From assembly GCF_038806765.1 (NCBI RefSeq), contig NZ_CP152389.1, positions 2,542,001 to 2,606,000 on the forward strand: a stretch of DNA of 64,000 nucleotides. The letters run 5' to 3'. Both the position numbers and the translations under genes were made by a program. The notes below the pieces were generated by a model. It was not told the origin of the DNA. It saw nothing but the letters and a program-made list of their open reading frames with translations, and made no database searches. Numbering within the stretch: position 1 is the stretch's first letter; the number at the start of each line of letters is the position of its first letter. Shown here piece after piece: positions 53,991-63,060 of this stretch. The stretch is from Mucilaginibacter sp. CSA2-8R. GTDB taxonomy: Bacteria > Bacteroidota > Bacteroidia > Sphingobacteriales > Sphingobacteriaceae.

Positions 53991-54323
53991 CTACTTACCG
54001 GTTAGCAGCGTTACCAGCAAAATTAAGCCGAGAATAGCTAATGGAATAGCCCAATACTGCATTTTAATAAAGAAAAGCGAATGATTTTGGCTTATAATGA
54101 ACTCTTGTCCGGTGGCTTTGTCAACCATAACGCGGTTTTTAGCAGGGTTGTTAAACTTTTGCCCGGCAAACCATATAGCCGCTGCTGCGGCCAGGGCGCC
54201 AATGCTCATTCCAACCAATGGGTTGGCTTTTAACACAGTGTTTATCAAAAAACTGCTTAGGGCTATAACTACAAAGGCAATAACCGGAACTAAAAAACCG
54301 TAACCTCTCCAGAGAATAAACAT
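53991..54323 (-). CDS. Small membrane protein, unknown
   Basis: The 110-aa protein has three membrane helices (about 8-28, 36-52, 88-107) and a short loop (KNRVMVDKATGQEFIISQNH). No family recognised. It lies divergent to the gene at 54432. Confidence 0.7.
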   Translation of the reverse strand: MFILWRGYGFLVPVIAFVVIALSSFLINTVLKANPLVGMSIGALAAAAAIWFAGQKFNNPAKNRVMVDKATGQEFIISQNHSLFFIKMQYWAIPLAILGLILLVTLLTGK

Positions 54324-54431
54324 GTGATTTAAGTTTTAAGTGTGGTACTTATTAAGTTAATAACGTACACATCTTAAACAAATTTTGCGTTAAACTGTTT
54401 ATTCAGAACACGTTTAATCAGCCTTACTGCA

Positions 54432-55139
54432 ATGTTTTTCTACTACCAGCTGCGTACGCATCATTACAAAACCGAGCTTGTTCCGCACATAACCTGCCCG
54501 CTTTGCCACACGGCCGGGCAGCTGCATTTTAGCATCATGCAAAAATATATGTGGGTGTTAGGCCCCATTGCACCGTCAAGAAAATACGCCGTTGCTTTTT
54601 GCGAGCACTGTAACAACTACATCCCAAAAGTAAAGTGGACCGACCCTATGGACAGTAGCTACCGCGCGCTAAAACAGGGGCTTAAAACACCTGGTCGCCT
54701 ATACCGTGGCCTACTTGTGTTTCCGTTGGCAGTGGTAGCAGTTATCGGTATCACTTTAATTTTTGTGAAGAGAACTGAGCATAAACAGCAAGATAACAAG
54801 GCGCTTATTAAAGAGGCTATTGCCCACCCAAAGCCTGGCGATATTTTTCAGATAACACACACTGATGGTACTATAGCAGATTATACTTATTTTAAAATAG
54901 TGCGTACCCAGGGAGACAGTGTGTATGTTAACCCATCAAACAAGCACTTTACCAGTCCGAAGGATATGAAAAAATGGGATGAGGTACCCACCGAAGCTGC
55001 TGCCTTTGAGCCCCAACAACTGGCTTTTTCGATCAGCGCAACGCAAAAAACCGACATGTTTACCTATGCTACTCAGCCTGTAGAGTATGGCATGGTTTGG
55101 AGTTTATATCGTGATGGCACCCTTTACAAGAAATACTAA
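54432..55139 (+). CDS. Zinc-ribbon membrane protein, unknown
   Basis: The 235-aa protein has an N-terminal zinc-ribbon made of CPLCH (22-26) and CEHC (57-60), a single membrane helix (about 97-115) and a periplasmic or cytoplasmic C-terminal part (120-235) that holds FQITHTDGTIADYTYFKI and FEPQQLAFSI. Family unknown. It is followed at five bases by a second small membrane protein, so the two form an operon. Confidence 0.75.
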   Translation: MFFYYQLRTHHYKTELVPHITCPLCHTAGQLHFSIMQKYMWVLGPIAPSRKYAVAFCEHCNNYIPKVKWTDPMDSSYRALKQGLKTPGRLYRGLLVFPLAVVAVIGITLIFVKRTEHKQQDNKALIKEAIAHPKPGDIFQITHTDGTIADYTYFKIVRTQGDSVYVNPSNKHFTSPKDMKKWDEVPTEAAAFEPQQLAFSISATQKTDMFTYATQPVEYGMVWSLYRDGTLYKKY

Positions 55140-55144
55140 GCGCT

Positions 55145-55480
55145 ATGGCATTTGAAGAGCATAAGAACCGCAAGTTACAATTTGGCAACCCCTATGCCGA
55201 CTACGAGTATTATGGTAAGCACTCGCGACGCACCTGGCCATCATTGGTATTTAGCGTATTAATTGGATTAGGCTTATGTTACCTGGCGTGGCAGCGCTGG
55301 CAAGCACTTAACCTGGCCGAGGTAATGGGTGGTAGTGTATCGATAACCAGTATAGAGTGGGGTGTTTATAAATTAAGCGGTAAATGGGGAGTGGCTGGTT
55401 TGCTGGTAGTTTTAGGCGTTGGCCTTGCTTGGCTTGGGATTTATAACTACCGCAGACTGGAAAACATGAAGGCAGATTGA
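55145..55480 (+). CDS. Small membrane protein, unknown
   Basis: The 111-aa protein has two membrane helices (about 33-50 and 83-103) around a polar loop, with a charged N-terminus. Six bases after the zinc-ribbon gene, it is likely its partner. No family recognised. Confidence 0.72.
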   Translation: MAFEEHKNRKLQFGNPYADYEYYGKHSRRTWPSLVFSVLIGLGLCYLAWQRWQALNLAEVMGGSVSITSIEWGVYKLSGKWGVAGLLVVLGVGLAWLGIYNYRRLENMKAD

Positions 55481-55544
55481 GATAGGTATAGCACAAAGGC
55501 TAAGAAAATTTAATAGTCTAAATAAGGCATTTATTTTTTTGTTT

Positions 55545-56204
55545 TTACGGATGCTCGGGTAAAAGCTTAGGAGCATGAATTCCCATTTTTTCGTATGCTG
55601 CTTTGTTCATATCAAAATGTAACTGCGACATCCAATTGAGGTTTGCCTCGATAGGCTCCAGGCCGATAGCTTTTCGCCTTGTGTTTACAGACAGGCTGTC
55701 GCGCAGCGGCTTCGGAATGGCTTGGCAGCTATCGGTACGGTAGGTAAGCTGCGTGCCATATAACTGTTTTTGGCCGGTATTAAGTAATACCCTGTCGGTT
55801 AAATTAGCATAATCTTTAGGGTCTGCATTGTGCTTCGGCAATTCAGCTTTCATTGCCTTTAGTACCTGCCTTTGGAACGGCACATCTTTATCGCAGTGCT
55901 GTGCCATCAACCAAAAGTTGTGGCTTCCTTTTTTGCCTGCCAAATCATATCCCGGAAAGCCGTATCGTCTTATTACGCCTTTTAAACGTTGCCCGTTTAA
56001 GGCATACACACTGTCTCTGTATTGCTGCAGGCGTGTCGTGCCCAGCGCCCTTAAACGGGCATCAATAATGCCGGCGGCGGTTTGGTCTAACACCGCCCAT
56101 TTCGCCAAGCTATCGGCCAGGGATTGATTGAATGACTTTGATTGTGCAATACAGCATAGCGGGCTGCTTAAAACCATAATTAACCACATGAGTGTTTTTT
56201 TCAT
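55545..56204 (-). CDS. DUF6624-like exported protein
   Basis: The 219-aa protein starts with a signal peptide (MKKTLMWLIMVLSSPLCC then IAQ). I choose the ATG at 56204, because it opens the signal. The body has YGFPGYDLAGKKGSHNFWLMAQHCDKDVPFQ (given in parts: YGFPGYDLAG, WLMAQHCDKD, FQRQVLKAM), which recalls the DUF6624 family of bacterial proteins of unknown function. Probably periplasmic. Confidence 0.72.
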   Translation of the reverse strand: MKKTLMWLIMVLSSPLCCIAQSKSFNQSLADSLAKWAVLDQTAAGIIDARLRALGTTRLQQYRDSVYALNGQRLKGVIRRYGFPGYDLAGKKGSHNFWLMAQHCDKDVPFQRQVLKAMKAELPKHNADPKDYANLTDRVLLNTGQKQLYGTQLTYRTDSCQAIPKPLRDSLSVNTRRKAIGLEPIEANLNWMSQLHFDMNKAAYEKMGIHAPKLLPEHP

Positions 56205-56306
56205 ACAACAACCAGCCATAGTGTATACAAGTAAAAAGGCCTATACACTAATTGGTAAGAATAACGAAACTCATCTTGTAAAACAAATTCATCTAACGTA
56301 AAACAG

Positions 56307-56314
56307 TATTTTTG
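56307..56314 (+). promoter_or_regulatory. -7 box of the GH92 gene
   Basis: TATTTTTG is a TAnnTTTG match, 27 bases before the start codon. Confidence 0.45.
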
Positions 56315-56341
56315 CGCGTTTACAGATAATCTTTACTATCT

Positions 56342-58642
56342 ATGAACTTTTATTTACGCAATATGAAAAGTTTAAGTGTTAGCCGTATTGCCGGTTTTTT
56401 GTCGCTGGCTTTGGCACTGAGTTTTACAACCCAAGGACAGACGGCTAAACAACCTATAGATTATGTTAACCCTTACATTGGCAACATCAGTCATTTGCTG
56501 GTGCCAACTTATCCTACCGTTCATCTGCCCAACAGCATGCTAAGGGTATACCCTGAACGCGAGAACTTTACAGGAAATACCATCAGGGGCTTACCTTTGA
56601 TGATTACTAGTCACCGGGGTAGCTCGGCATTTAGTTTAAGCCCTTACCAAGGCCAAGTGTCGGGTATGAAAAGTGCTATTGATTACGGATACGATAACGA
56701 AATCATTAAGCCCTATTTTTATCAGGTAGACCTGGACGACTACAACATCAAGGTACAATATGCACCTTCGCACCAGTCTGGCATTTATCAGATCCGTTTT
56801 GATGCCAACAGTTCGGCGCCTTACCTGATATTTGATACGCAGGATGGCGGACTGACAGTTTCGGGCAACACCATAAGCGGATACCAATTGTTAGACAATA
56901 ACACCAAGGTGTTTATTTATGCCGAAACAGATTTAAAGCCTGTATCGGCAGGTGAAGTAAAAGGGCAAACTATCAGTACGGCAAACCAAATCGTACAAGG
57001 AAAAAATGTCTATTTGGCACTTAAATATGCTGTTAAAACGCCATTAATAAAAGTGCGTTACGGCGTGTCGTTCATTAGTGCTGAGCAGGCCAAAGCCAAC
57101 CTGGAACGTGAAATTAAAACCTATGACCTGAAAGCCGTTGCCGAGCAGGGCCGTCATGTCTGGAATAACACCTTAAGCAAAATTGCGGTTCAAGGATCGG
57201 ACGAAAATGCTAAAACGATTTTTTATACGTCACTTTACCGCACTTATGAGCGGATGATCTGTATATCTGAAGACGGCCGTTACTTTAGCGCTTACGATGG
57301 CAAGGTGCATAAGGACGATGGTATACCATTTTATACTGACGACTGGGTGTGGGATACTTACCGCGCCGTGCATCCATTAAGAATCATTATTGAGCCCAAA
57401 AAGGAGTCGGACATGATTAATTCTTACCTGCGGATGGCCAGCCAGTTGCCTAACCATTGGATGCCTACCTTCCCGGAGGTGACAGGCGATAGCCGACGAA
57501 TGAACAGCAACCACGGCGTTGCTACAGTGATTGATGCTTATAACAAAGGCTTGCGCACTTTTAACCTGGAGGAGGCTTACCAGTATTGTAAAGCCGGCAT
57601 TACCGAAAAAACGCTGGCGCCATGGTCGGGCAAGAAAGCGGGCGTACTCGATCAGTTTTACAAGGACAAAGGCTACTTCCCGGCTTTAGCCACCGGCGAG
57701 AAAGAAACCGTACCCGAAGTGCACAGCTGGGAAAAACGCCAGCCGGTAGCAGTAACGCTGGGTACCGTGTATGATGAATGGTGTTTGGGCAACATTGCCA
57801 AGCAGTTAGGTAAAACCGACGATGCCAAATACTTTTTAAACCGGAGCTTGAATTACCGCGAGGTATTTAACCCGGCCACTAAATTTTTTCATCCTAAAGA
57901 TGCACAGGGTAAATTTGTAGAACCGTTTGATTACCGCTATTCGAGCGGCATTGGCGCGCGTGAAGCCTACGACGAAAATAACGGTTACGTATACCGCTGG
58001 GACGTGCAGCACAACATTGGCGACCTAGTAAAGATGATAGGCGGCAAGCAGGCTTTTGTTGACGGGCTGGAAAATATGTTTAGTACGCCGCTGGGCAAAG
58101 GCCGACCTGACTTTTACCACCAGTTTGGCGACCATACCGGTAACGTGGGTCAGTTTTCGATGGGGAACGAGCCGGCTATGCACATCCCTTATTTGTATGT
58201 GTATGCAGGACAACCATGGCGCACTCAAAAGCGAGTGCGCAACCTGCTTAAAGAGTGGTTCCGCAACGATTTGATGGGCATCCCAGGCGACGAGGATGGC
58301 GGCGGACTAACATCTTTTGTGGTGTTTTCGCAAATCGGCTTTTACCCGGTTACTCCCGGTTTACCGATGTATGTGATTGGCAGCCCTACCTTCCAAAACG
58401 CTACTATCAAATTGGGCAACGGCAAAACGTTTTCAGTGGCTTGTCAAAACTATTCGCCCAATAACAAATACATTCAATCGGCCAAGCTAAATGGCAAATC
58501 CTGGAACAAATCGTGGTTTACCCACCAAGAGCTAATGGCAGGCGGAACCTTGGAGCTAACGATGGGGGAACACCCAAACAAAAGCTGGGCATCGTCAGAC
58601 GACGCTTTGCCGCCGTCGTTCAAAATGCCGGAAGGGATTTAG
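56342..58642 (+). CDS. GH92 family alpha-1,2-mannosidase-type glycoside hydrolase
   Basis: The 766-aa protein has a signal peptide (about 1-33; ATG at 56342 or the one eight codons later) and the GH92 opening DYVNPYIGNISHLLVPTYPT, then a beta-sandwich domain (35-250) and the (alpha/alpha)6 barrel with WDTYRAVHPL, GNEPAMHIPYLYVYAGQPW, GDEDGGGLTSFVVFSQIGFY and PGLPMYVIGSPTF. The family are calcium-dependent exo-alpha-mannosidases acting on N-glycans or yeast mannan. It is solitary, without SusC/SusD. Confidence 0.92.
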   Translation: MNFYLRNMKSLSVSRIAGFLSLALALSFTTQGQTAKQPIDYVNPYIGNISHLLVPTYPTVHLPNSMLRVYPERENFTGNTIRGLPLMITSHRGSSAFSLSPYQGQVSGMKSAIDYGYDNEIIKPYFYQVDLDDYNIKVQYAPSHQSGIYQIRFDANSSAPYLIFDTQDGGLTVSGNTISGYQLLDNNTKVFIYAETDLKPVSAGEVKGQTISTANQIVQGKNVYLALKYAVKTPLIKVRYGVSFISAEQAKANLEREIKTYDLKAVAEQGRHVWNNTLSKIAVQGSDENAKTIFYTSLYRTYERMICISEDGRYFSAYDGKVHKDDGIPFYTDDWVWDTYRAVHPLRIIIEPKKESDMINSYLRMASQLPNHWMPTFPEVTGDSRRMNSNHGVATVIDAYNKGLRTFNLEEAYQYCKAGITEKTLAPWSGKKAGVLDQFYKDKGYFPALATGEKETVPEVHSWEKRQPVAVTLGTVYDEWCLGNIAKQLGKTDDAKYFLNRSLNYREVFNPATKFFHPKDAQGKFVEPFDYRYSSGIGAREAYDENNGYVYRWDVQHNIGDLVKMIGGKQAFVDGLENMFSTPLGKGRPDFYHQFGDHTGNVGQFSMGNEPAMHIPYLYVYAGQPWRTQKRVRNLLKEWFRNDLMGIPGDEDGGGLTSFVVFSQIGFYPVTPGLPMYVIGSPTFQNATIKLGNGKTFSVACQNYSPNNKYIQSAKLNGKSWNKSWFTHQELMAGGTLELTMGEHPNKSWASSDDALPPSFKMPEGI

Positions 58643-58702
58643 CAGAAATCTTAAGCTAGCGGCTCGTTTGTTGTCGATATAATTTAAGTTAACGGTACAA
58701 TA

Positions 58703-59521
58703 TTAAAAGTTAAATACACTTATTTCTGCTCTTGCACCAAACCTGATGGGTAATATACTGGTACCAATACCTTTGGAAACATAGAGTTTTTTGTGTTGGT
58801 CTTTATACCAGCCGCTTACATACTTGCCGCTTCCCGGAGGCATAAACGGAATAAAGCTTAACAATTTAATCTGCCCGCCATGCGTGTGTCCCGATAAAAT
58901 GAGATTAATGGGTATGTCTTTGTTAATTCGAAATGGAATAACCTCACTGTATTGAGGACAATGGTTGAGTACAACATGGTAATCGCATGTAATGGGTTTA
59001 GGAATGGTTAGTTCGATGTTTGCATTGCCACCTACAAAATCGTCGGTACCGCTTATGGCAATAGTTCTGTTCTTGATAGCATATAATTTATGCTCGTTGA
59101 CAAGTAAAGTCCCGTTGTGCGATTCGTAGATGGCATGCAACCGGACTATATCTACTTTTCCCCAATATTCCCAATTACCTAAAATAGCAACTTTAGGTAT
59201 AGACGGAGGAAGCAACTGTAAAAATAAATTAAAGGCATCCAAGCTTTGGTTATCATCAATCGCATCTCCGGTAAAGAATAAGATGTCGGGGTTGAGGTTA
59301 GTTATTTTTTTACAGAGATTGCGATGATAACCCTGCAAAGATTTCAAATGTAAATCAGAAATCTGTATAGCTTTTATTCTGTCTGCTGGTGGCAAATGGG
59401 TACTTAAGTCAAACTCGTTAACCTCTACAAAAAAACGTTCAAAAACAAAAGCATCGAGTAACGCTACACCAGTAAGGCCTAAAAAACTGCTGCGGATAAA
59501 TGTTCTCCTGTTGATTTTCAA
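58703..59521 (-). CDS. Calcineurin-type metallophosphoesterase
   Basis: The 272-aa protein begins with a twin-arginine-like signal (NRRTFIRSSFLG) and contains all metal motifs: ISDLHLK (near 54), FTGDAID (near 83), GNWEYW (near 116), LNHCPQY (near 188) and SGHTHGGQ (near 213). It resembles YkuE-type enzymes, which hydrolyse phosphodiesters outside the membrane. Length is normal. Monocistronic. Confidence 0.9.
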   Translation of the reverse strand: MKINRRTFIRSSFLGLTGVALLDAFVFERFFVEVNEFDLSTHLPPADRIKAIQISDLHLKSLQGYHRNLCKKITNLNPDILFFTGDAIDDNQSLDAFNLFLQLLPPSIPKVAILGNWEYWGKVDIVRLHAIYESHNGTLLVNEHKLYAIKNRTIAISGTDDFVGGNANIELTIPKPITCDYHVVLNHCPQYSEVIPFRINKDIPINLILSGHTHGGQIKLLSFIPFMPPGSGKYVSGWYKDQHKKLYVSKGIGTSILPIRFGARAEISVFNF

Positions 59522-59775
59522 TTCGTTGACAAATGCACCTTAAATGGATTTCAGCTAACTACAATTTGCAATTTATTAAATAATTTAGAGTTCATCTTTC
59601 CGCTCAATCCGTTCCTTTTGGTAGGTGCCTTGAGCGTCGGTTTGAATTAATTAAATTAACAATTCTTAATTTTTTGATCATGACTTTAACTGGCGAAGCT
59701 TTAGCCATTTATCGAGACGTCACACTGTAAACACAATGGCATTGATAAATTTTCACTCAGCAACTACGAAATTTC

Positions 59776-60906
59776 TTACATCCCAAACAATCTCGACAAA
59801 CCACTGGCACTATACCATTGCAGCTTTTTATAATAAGCTAAATTTCCGTCACCAGTGTAGGGAATGTATGTAGTTAAACCCGAAAACTGGCTGATGGGCA
59901 CGCCGATGAAATTTGGCGTCGCAGCTTTGTAGATGATAGTTTTACTAAGCTGTGCGTTAATGGTAGTTAAGCTGCCAGCCGCAAAGTTCTGATTTAAGAA
60001 ATCGCCAAAATCGTAATTGGGCACCGGGAAATTTTTTGTATAATCCAGTCTTTGTACACTGCTGCGAGTAAACTGGTCACCGGGTTTTTTCTCACTAAGC
60101 AGGTTTTTCATTTCGGCGGCCAGAGCGGGCAGTTCGCTGGTTTTAATGAGGCTAACGGTGGCCGAGCATCGGTCGTCGGTATAAGCGTTATAATAATCGT
60201 AGTAACCTTTAGCCACTGCGGCCAGGCTCTCGTTACCGCCAAACAGCAGAGGTGTAATATTTTGGTAAGGGAAACTTTCAGACAATGTTTCGGCAGGGGA
60301 GGCGATGATGTATTTGGCCTTGTCTTTAAACTCGTAACAAATTTCTACGCCGCCCATTGAGCAGGCGTCAAAAATGATAAAGTCAAGGTTGTCGGGCAAG
60401 GCATTTTTCAAATCAATCACATCCATTTGCTTGCCCGAGTCTTCGCCAAACGACTGCACTTTAACCTTGCTTACCGGCGGCGCCCAAGAGGTTGCATGCG
60501 ACCACAAAATCAGTCCATAACTCTGAGCAGGAAACTCAGTTTGCACATATTGTGTCACTTGTTTTATTGTCTGTGGGTCGGACGCGAGCGTACTGTCGTA
60601 AATTTTTACCGTATCACTAACCAAACGGTTCAGGTCTGCATCAGGTTTAATTTTCAGCAGGTATGATTTTGTGCTGCTGGTTTTAATATAAACCAGCAAT
60701 GTGCCGTTAATGCCAGTCGCACCTTTTTCCATACGGTTCACGCTATTCAGGGCATCGTAACGTAAATCGTTATTGGCTTCCATGTATACTAGCACCGTTT
60801 TAGCCACCACAGCGTTTGGGTTATCACCCCCTTTTTTGCAGGATACCATTAAGCTGGCAATGATTAACAAAGCCAGCAGTGACGAAAAAAGTCTGTTCAA
60901 ATTCAT
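59776..60906 (-). CDS. Clostripain-type (C11) cysteine peptidase lipoprotein
   Basis: The 376-aa lipoprotein (lipobox LMVSC, Cys 23) contains a C11 peptidase fold: VLVYMEANNDL (38-48), GLILWSHATSW with catalytic His 137, and IIFDACSMGGVE with catalytic Cys 182. It cleaves after Arg or Lys in known members. I start it at the ATG at 60906, since that opens the lipoprotein signal; the longer frame from 60978 would bury it. Located at the periplasmic or outer face. Confidence 0.9.
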   Translation of the reverse strand: MNLNRLFSSLLALLIIASLMVSCKKGGDNPNAVVAKTVLVYMEANNDLRYDALNSVNRMEKGATGINGTLLVYIKTSSTKSYLLKIKPDADLNRLVSDTVKIYDSTLASDPQTIKQVTQYVQTEFPAQSYGLILWSHATSWAPPVSKVKVQSFGEDSGKQMDVIDLKNALPDNLDFIIFDACSMGGVEICYEFKDKAKYIIASPAETLSESFPYQNITPLLFGGNESLAAVAKGYYDYYNAYTDDRCSATVSLIKTSELPALAAEMKNLLSEKKPGDQFTRSSVQRLDYTKNFPVPNYDFGDFLNQNFAAGSLTTINAQLSKTIIYKAATPNFIGVPISQFSGLTTYIPYTGDGNLAYYKKLQWYSASGLSRLFGM

Positions 60907-61380
60907 AAACCAGATGCGGGGATTGCTCCTTGTTGTTAATGAAATAAATTTTTTGCCGGTAGTTTGACTATCAAGCACTAACCAGTTTTAAATTTAACAT
61001 AACGATCAAGCAATCAGCAAAAATAGGGTATAAATCAGTACGCTGCTGTAAAGAAATTGTTAAGCTTTTTCAGTTAAATTTTTTAACTCTGATAATGAGG
61101 ATAATCCGATAAATATTTTTTGGCGTTTATCTAGTTGTTTGCTAAAATCCTAATTTTGGTTGGTAAGAAGCTATGTAACAGATGTGTTGCTTAATAAATT
61201 CTTAATATAATATTAATAATTTAGCTATAGTCAAACACTTACTTTGTACCAATATTTAATTAATAATTATCGAATTTAACTATACAAAACCCTTCCAACA
61301 CGCAGATAACTTTCATTGCATACGCGTACAATCAAAAAAAGTTTCCTGCTTTCATCAGCATTTTTTACAACAATATAGAT
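60907..61380. other. Intergenic region between divergent genes
   Basis: AT-rich stretch of 474 bases with no gene. It holds the promoters of the leftward peptidase gene and of the fimbrillin-nuclease gene; near 61245 TTACTTTG resembles the -7 box with one mismatch. Confidence 0.4.
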
Positions 61381-63027
61381 ATGAGAATTAGAAATCTACA
61401 AGTCACGTTTGTAGCGGCATTGCTGCTTTTAGTGGCCGCCTGTCGGAAAGACCGGGGTAACGATGTGATTGACGTAGCTGCCAATGAAGTGCGGTTTTCG
61501 GCAAGCATTAACGGACAGATTAAAACCAAGGCTACTAACGATAAGTGGGATGCCAACGATGCTATTGGCGTATTTATGAAAACCGGTACCGGTTTAAGTA
61601 ATGCTTTGGCCAGCAATAAAAAATACATCACCGTGGCCGGCGATGGTGAGTTTAAAGCATCTGCAACTGACCAGAGTATTTTTTACCCGGAAAGCGGCAC
61701 GGTTGATTTTGTTGCTTACTATCCTTACCAGCAAACACTGTCTGGCACCAGCTATAGTGTTAATGTAGCTAATCAAACCAACCAGGCCGCTATCGACCTG
61801 ATGTATGCTACTGCTAACAGCTTAACTAAAAACAGCACGGCGGCGCAACTGGCGTTTACTCACCAATTATCAAAAATAGAAATTACTGTTAAAAATGGGA
61901 ATGGCGTACCCAGTTTAACCGGCCTGAGCACTACCCTCGTTGGTTTAAAAAACAACGCCACGTTTGATTTGGCTTACGGTACACTAAGCGGGCAATCGCA
62001 GATAGCCAACATCCAGGCTAAAAACAGCGTAAATAACGGCGCAACTTTAGCCGAAGCGATTGTAATACCGACCACTGACGAAACCGGTATAAAAGCGGTA
62101 TTTACCATCGGCAGTAAGACCTATACCTTAACCCTGCCAGCTACCACCAAGTTTGAAGCCGGTAAAAAGTATGCCTATGAAGTAGAGTTAAGAGGTGATG
62201 CAGGCGACAGCGGCGTTGCGGTTGCTCTAAAAGCTTCTATCCTAAACTGGACAGACGTACCTTCGGGTTCATACTCTTTAGACCAAGGCACTGTGGTAGT
62301 TAACCCACCAACGCTGTCGGGTTACATGGAGACACCTCTAATTACCACTAACAGTAACAGCGTTTATGTGTTTCATGAATTTCCGGGCCGTACAGGTGTA
62401 AGAAACTACGCCATGCTGTACGATAAACAGCTAAAAATGGCTTACTGGGTAGCCTATCCATTACACAGCTCCTATATGGGCAGCTCGGGCCGTACCGATG
62501 CCTGGCAGTTTGATCCGCTGCTGGCACAAAATGTACAACCAGACCTGAGCACATCTTACGGCAATGGTTACGATCGCGGCCATCAAATTCCGAGCGCTGA
62601 CCGTACCGCTACATCAGCCCTGAATCAAACTACGTTTTACTACTCTAACATGACGGCACAGGTTTCATCCATGAATCAGGGTATATGGGCTAACCTCGAA
62701 AATCAGGTACGCACTTGGAGCGCACAAGGCGACACCCTGTATGTAGTAACCGGCGCCGCTGCACAGTCATCTACCGACCAAACCGTTACTTACAGTAATA
62801 AAGGTTCGGCTATACCAAAATACTATTACAAAGTATTAGCGCTTAAAAAAGGAAGTGATTATTATACTATAGGCTTTAAAATTGCCAATGCCATTATTCC
62901 GACCACTACTACTTACAACAACTACCGCATGACGGTAAGCGACTTAGAGAAAGAAACCGGGTTTACCTTCTTTCCTAAATTGAGTACACAGGTTAAAAGC
63001 ACTATTGATGCTAACGTTTTTAAATAA
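61381..63027 (+). CDS. Fimbrillin-like lipoprotein fused to a NUC1 DNA/RNA nuclease
   Basis: The 548-aa lipoprotein (LLLVAAC, Cys 21) has a fimbrillin-A-type two-lobe domain (about 30-300; WDANDAIGVFMKTGTGL, VDFVAYYPYQ, FTHQLSKIEITVKNG, FEAGKKYAYEVEL) and a C-terminal NUC1 DNA/RNA non-specific endonuclease domain (about 320-545). The active site is NGYDRGHQIPSADR with H401 and the metal-binding N423 in YYSNMTAQ; IWANLENQVR follows. It should be a surface-attached nuclease, possibly for nutrient DNA or competition. A tandem relative follows at 63061. Confidence 0.92.
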   Translation: MRIRNLQVTFVAALLLLVAACRKDRGNDVIDVAANEVRFSASINGQIKTKATNDKWDANDAIGVFMKTGTGLSNALASNKKYITVAGDGEFKASATDQSIFYPESGTVDFVAYYPYQQTLSGTSYSVNVANQTNQAAIDLMYATANSLTKNSTAAQLAFTHQLSKIEITVKNGNGVPSLTGLSTTLVGLKNNATFDLAYGTLSGQSQIANIQAKNSVNNGATLAEAIVIPTTDETGIKAVFTIGSKTYTLTLPATTKFEAGKKYAYEVELRGDAGDSGVAVALKASILNWTDVPSGSYSLDQGTVVVNPPTLSGYMETPLITTNSNSVYVFHEFPGRTGVRNYAMLYDKQLKMAYWVAYPLHSSYMGSSGRTDAWQFDPLLAQNVQPDLSTSYGNGYDRGHQIPSADRTATSALNQTTFYYSNMTAQVSSMNQGIWANLENQVRTWSAQGDTLYVVTGAAAQSSTDQTVTYSNKGSAIPKYYYKVLALKKGSDYYTIGFKIANAIIPTTTTYNNYRMTVSDLEKETGFTFFPKLSTQVKSTIDANVFK

Positions 63028-63060
63028 TTCAAATCACGCTAAATAACAACAAACTAATAA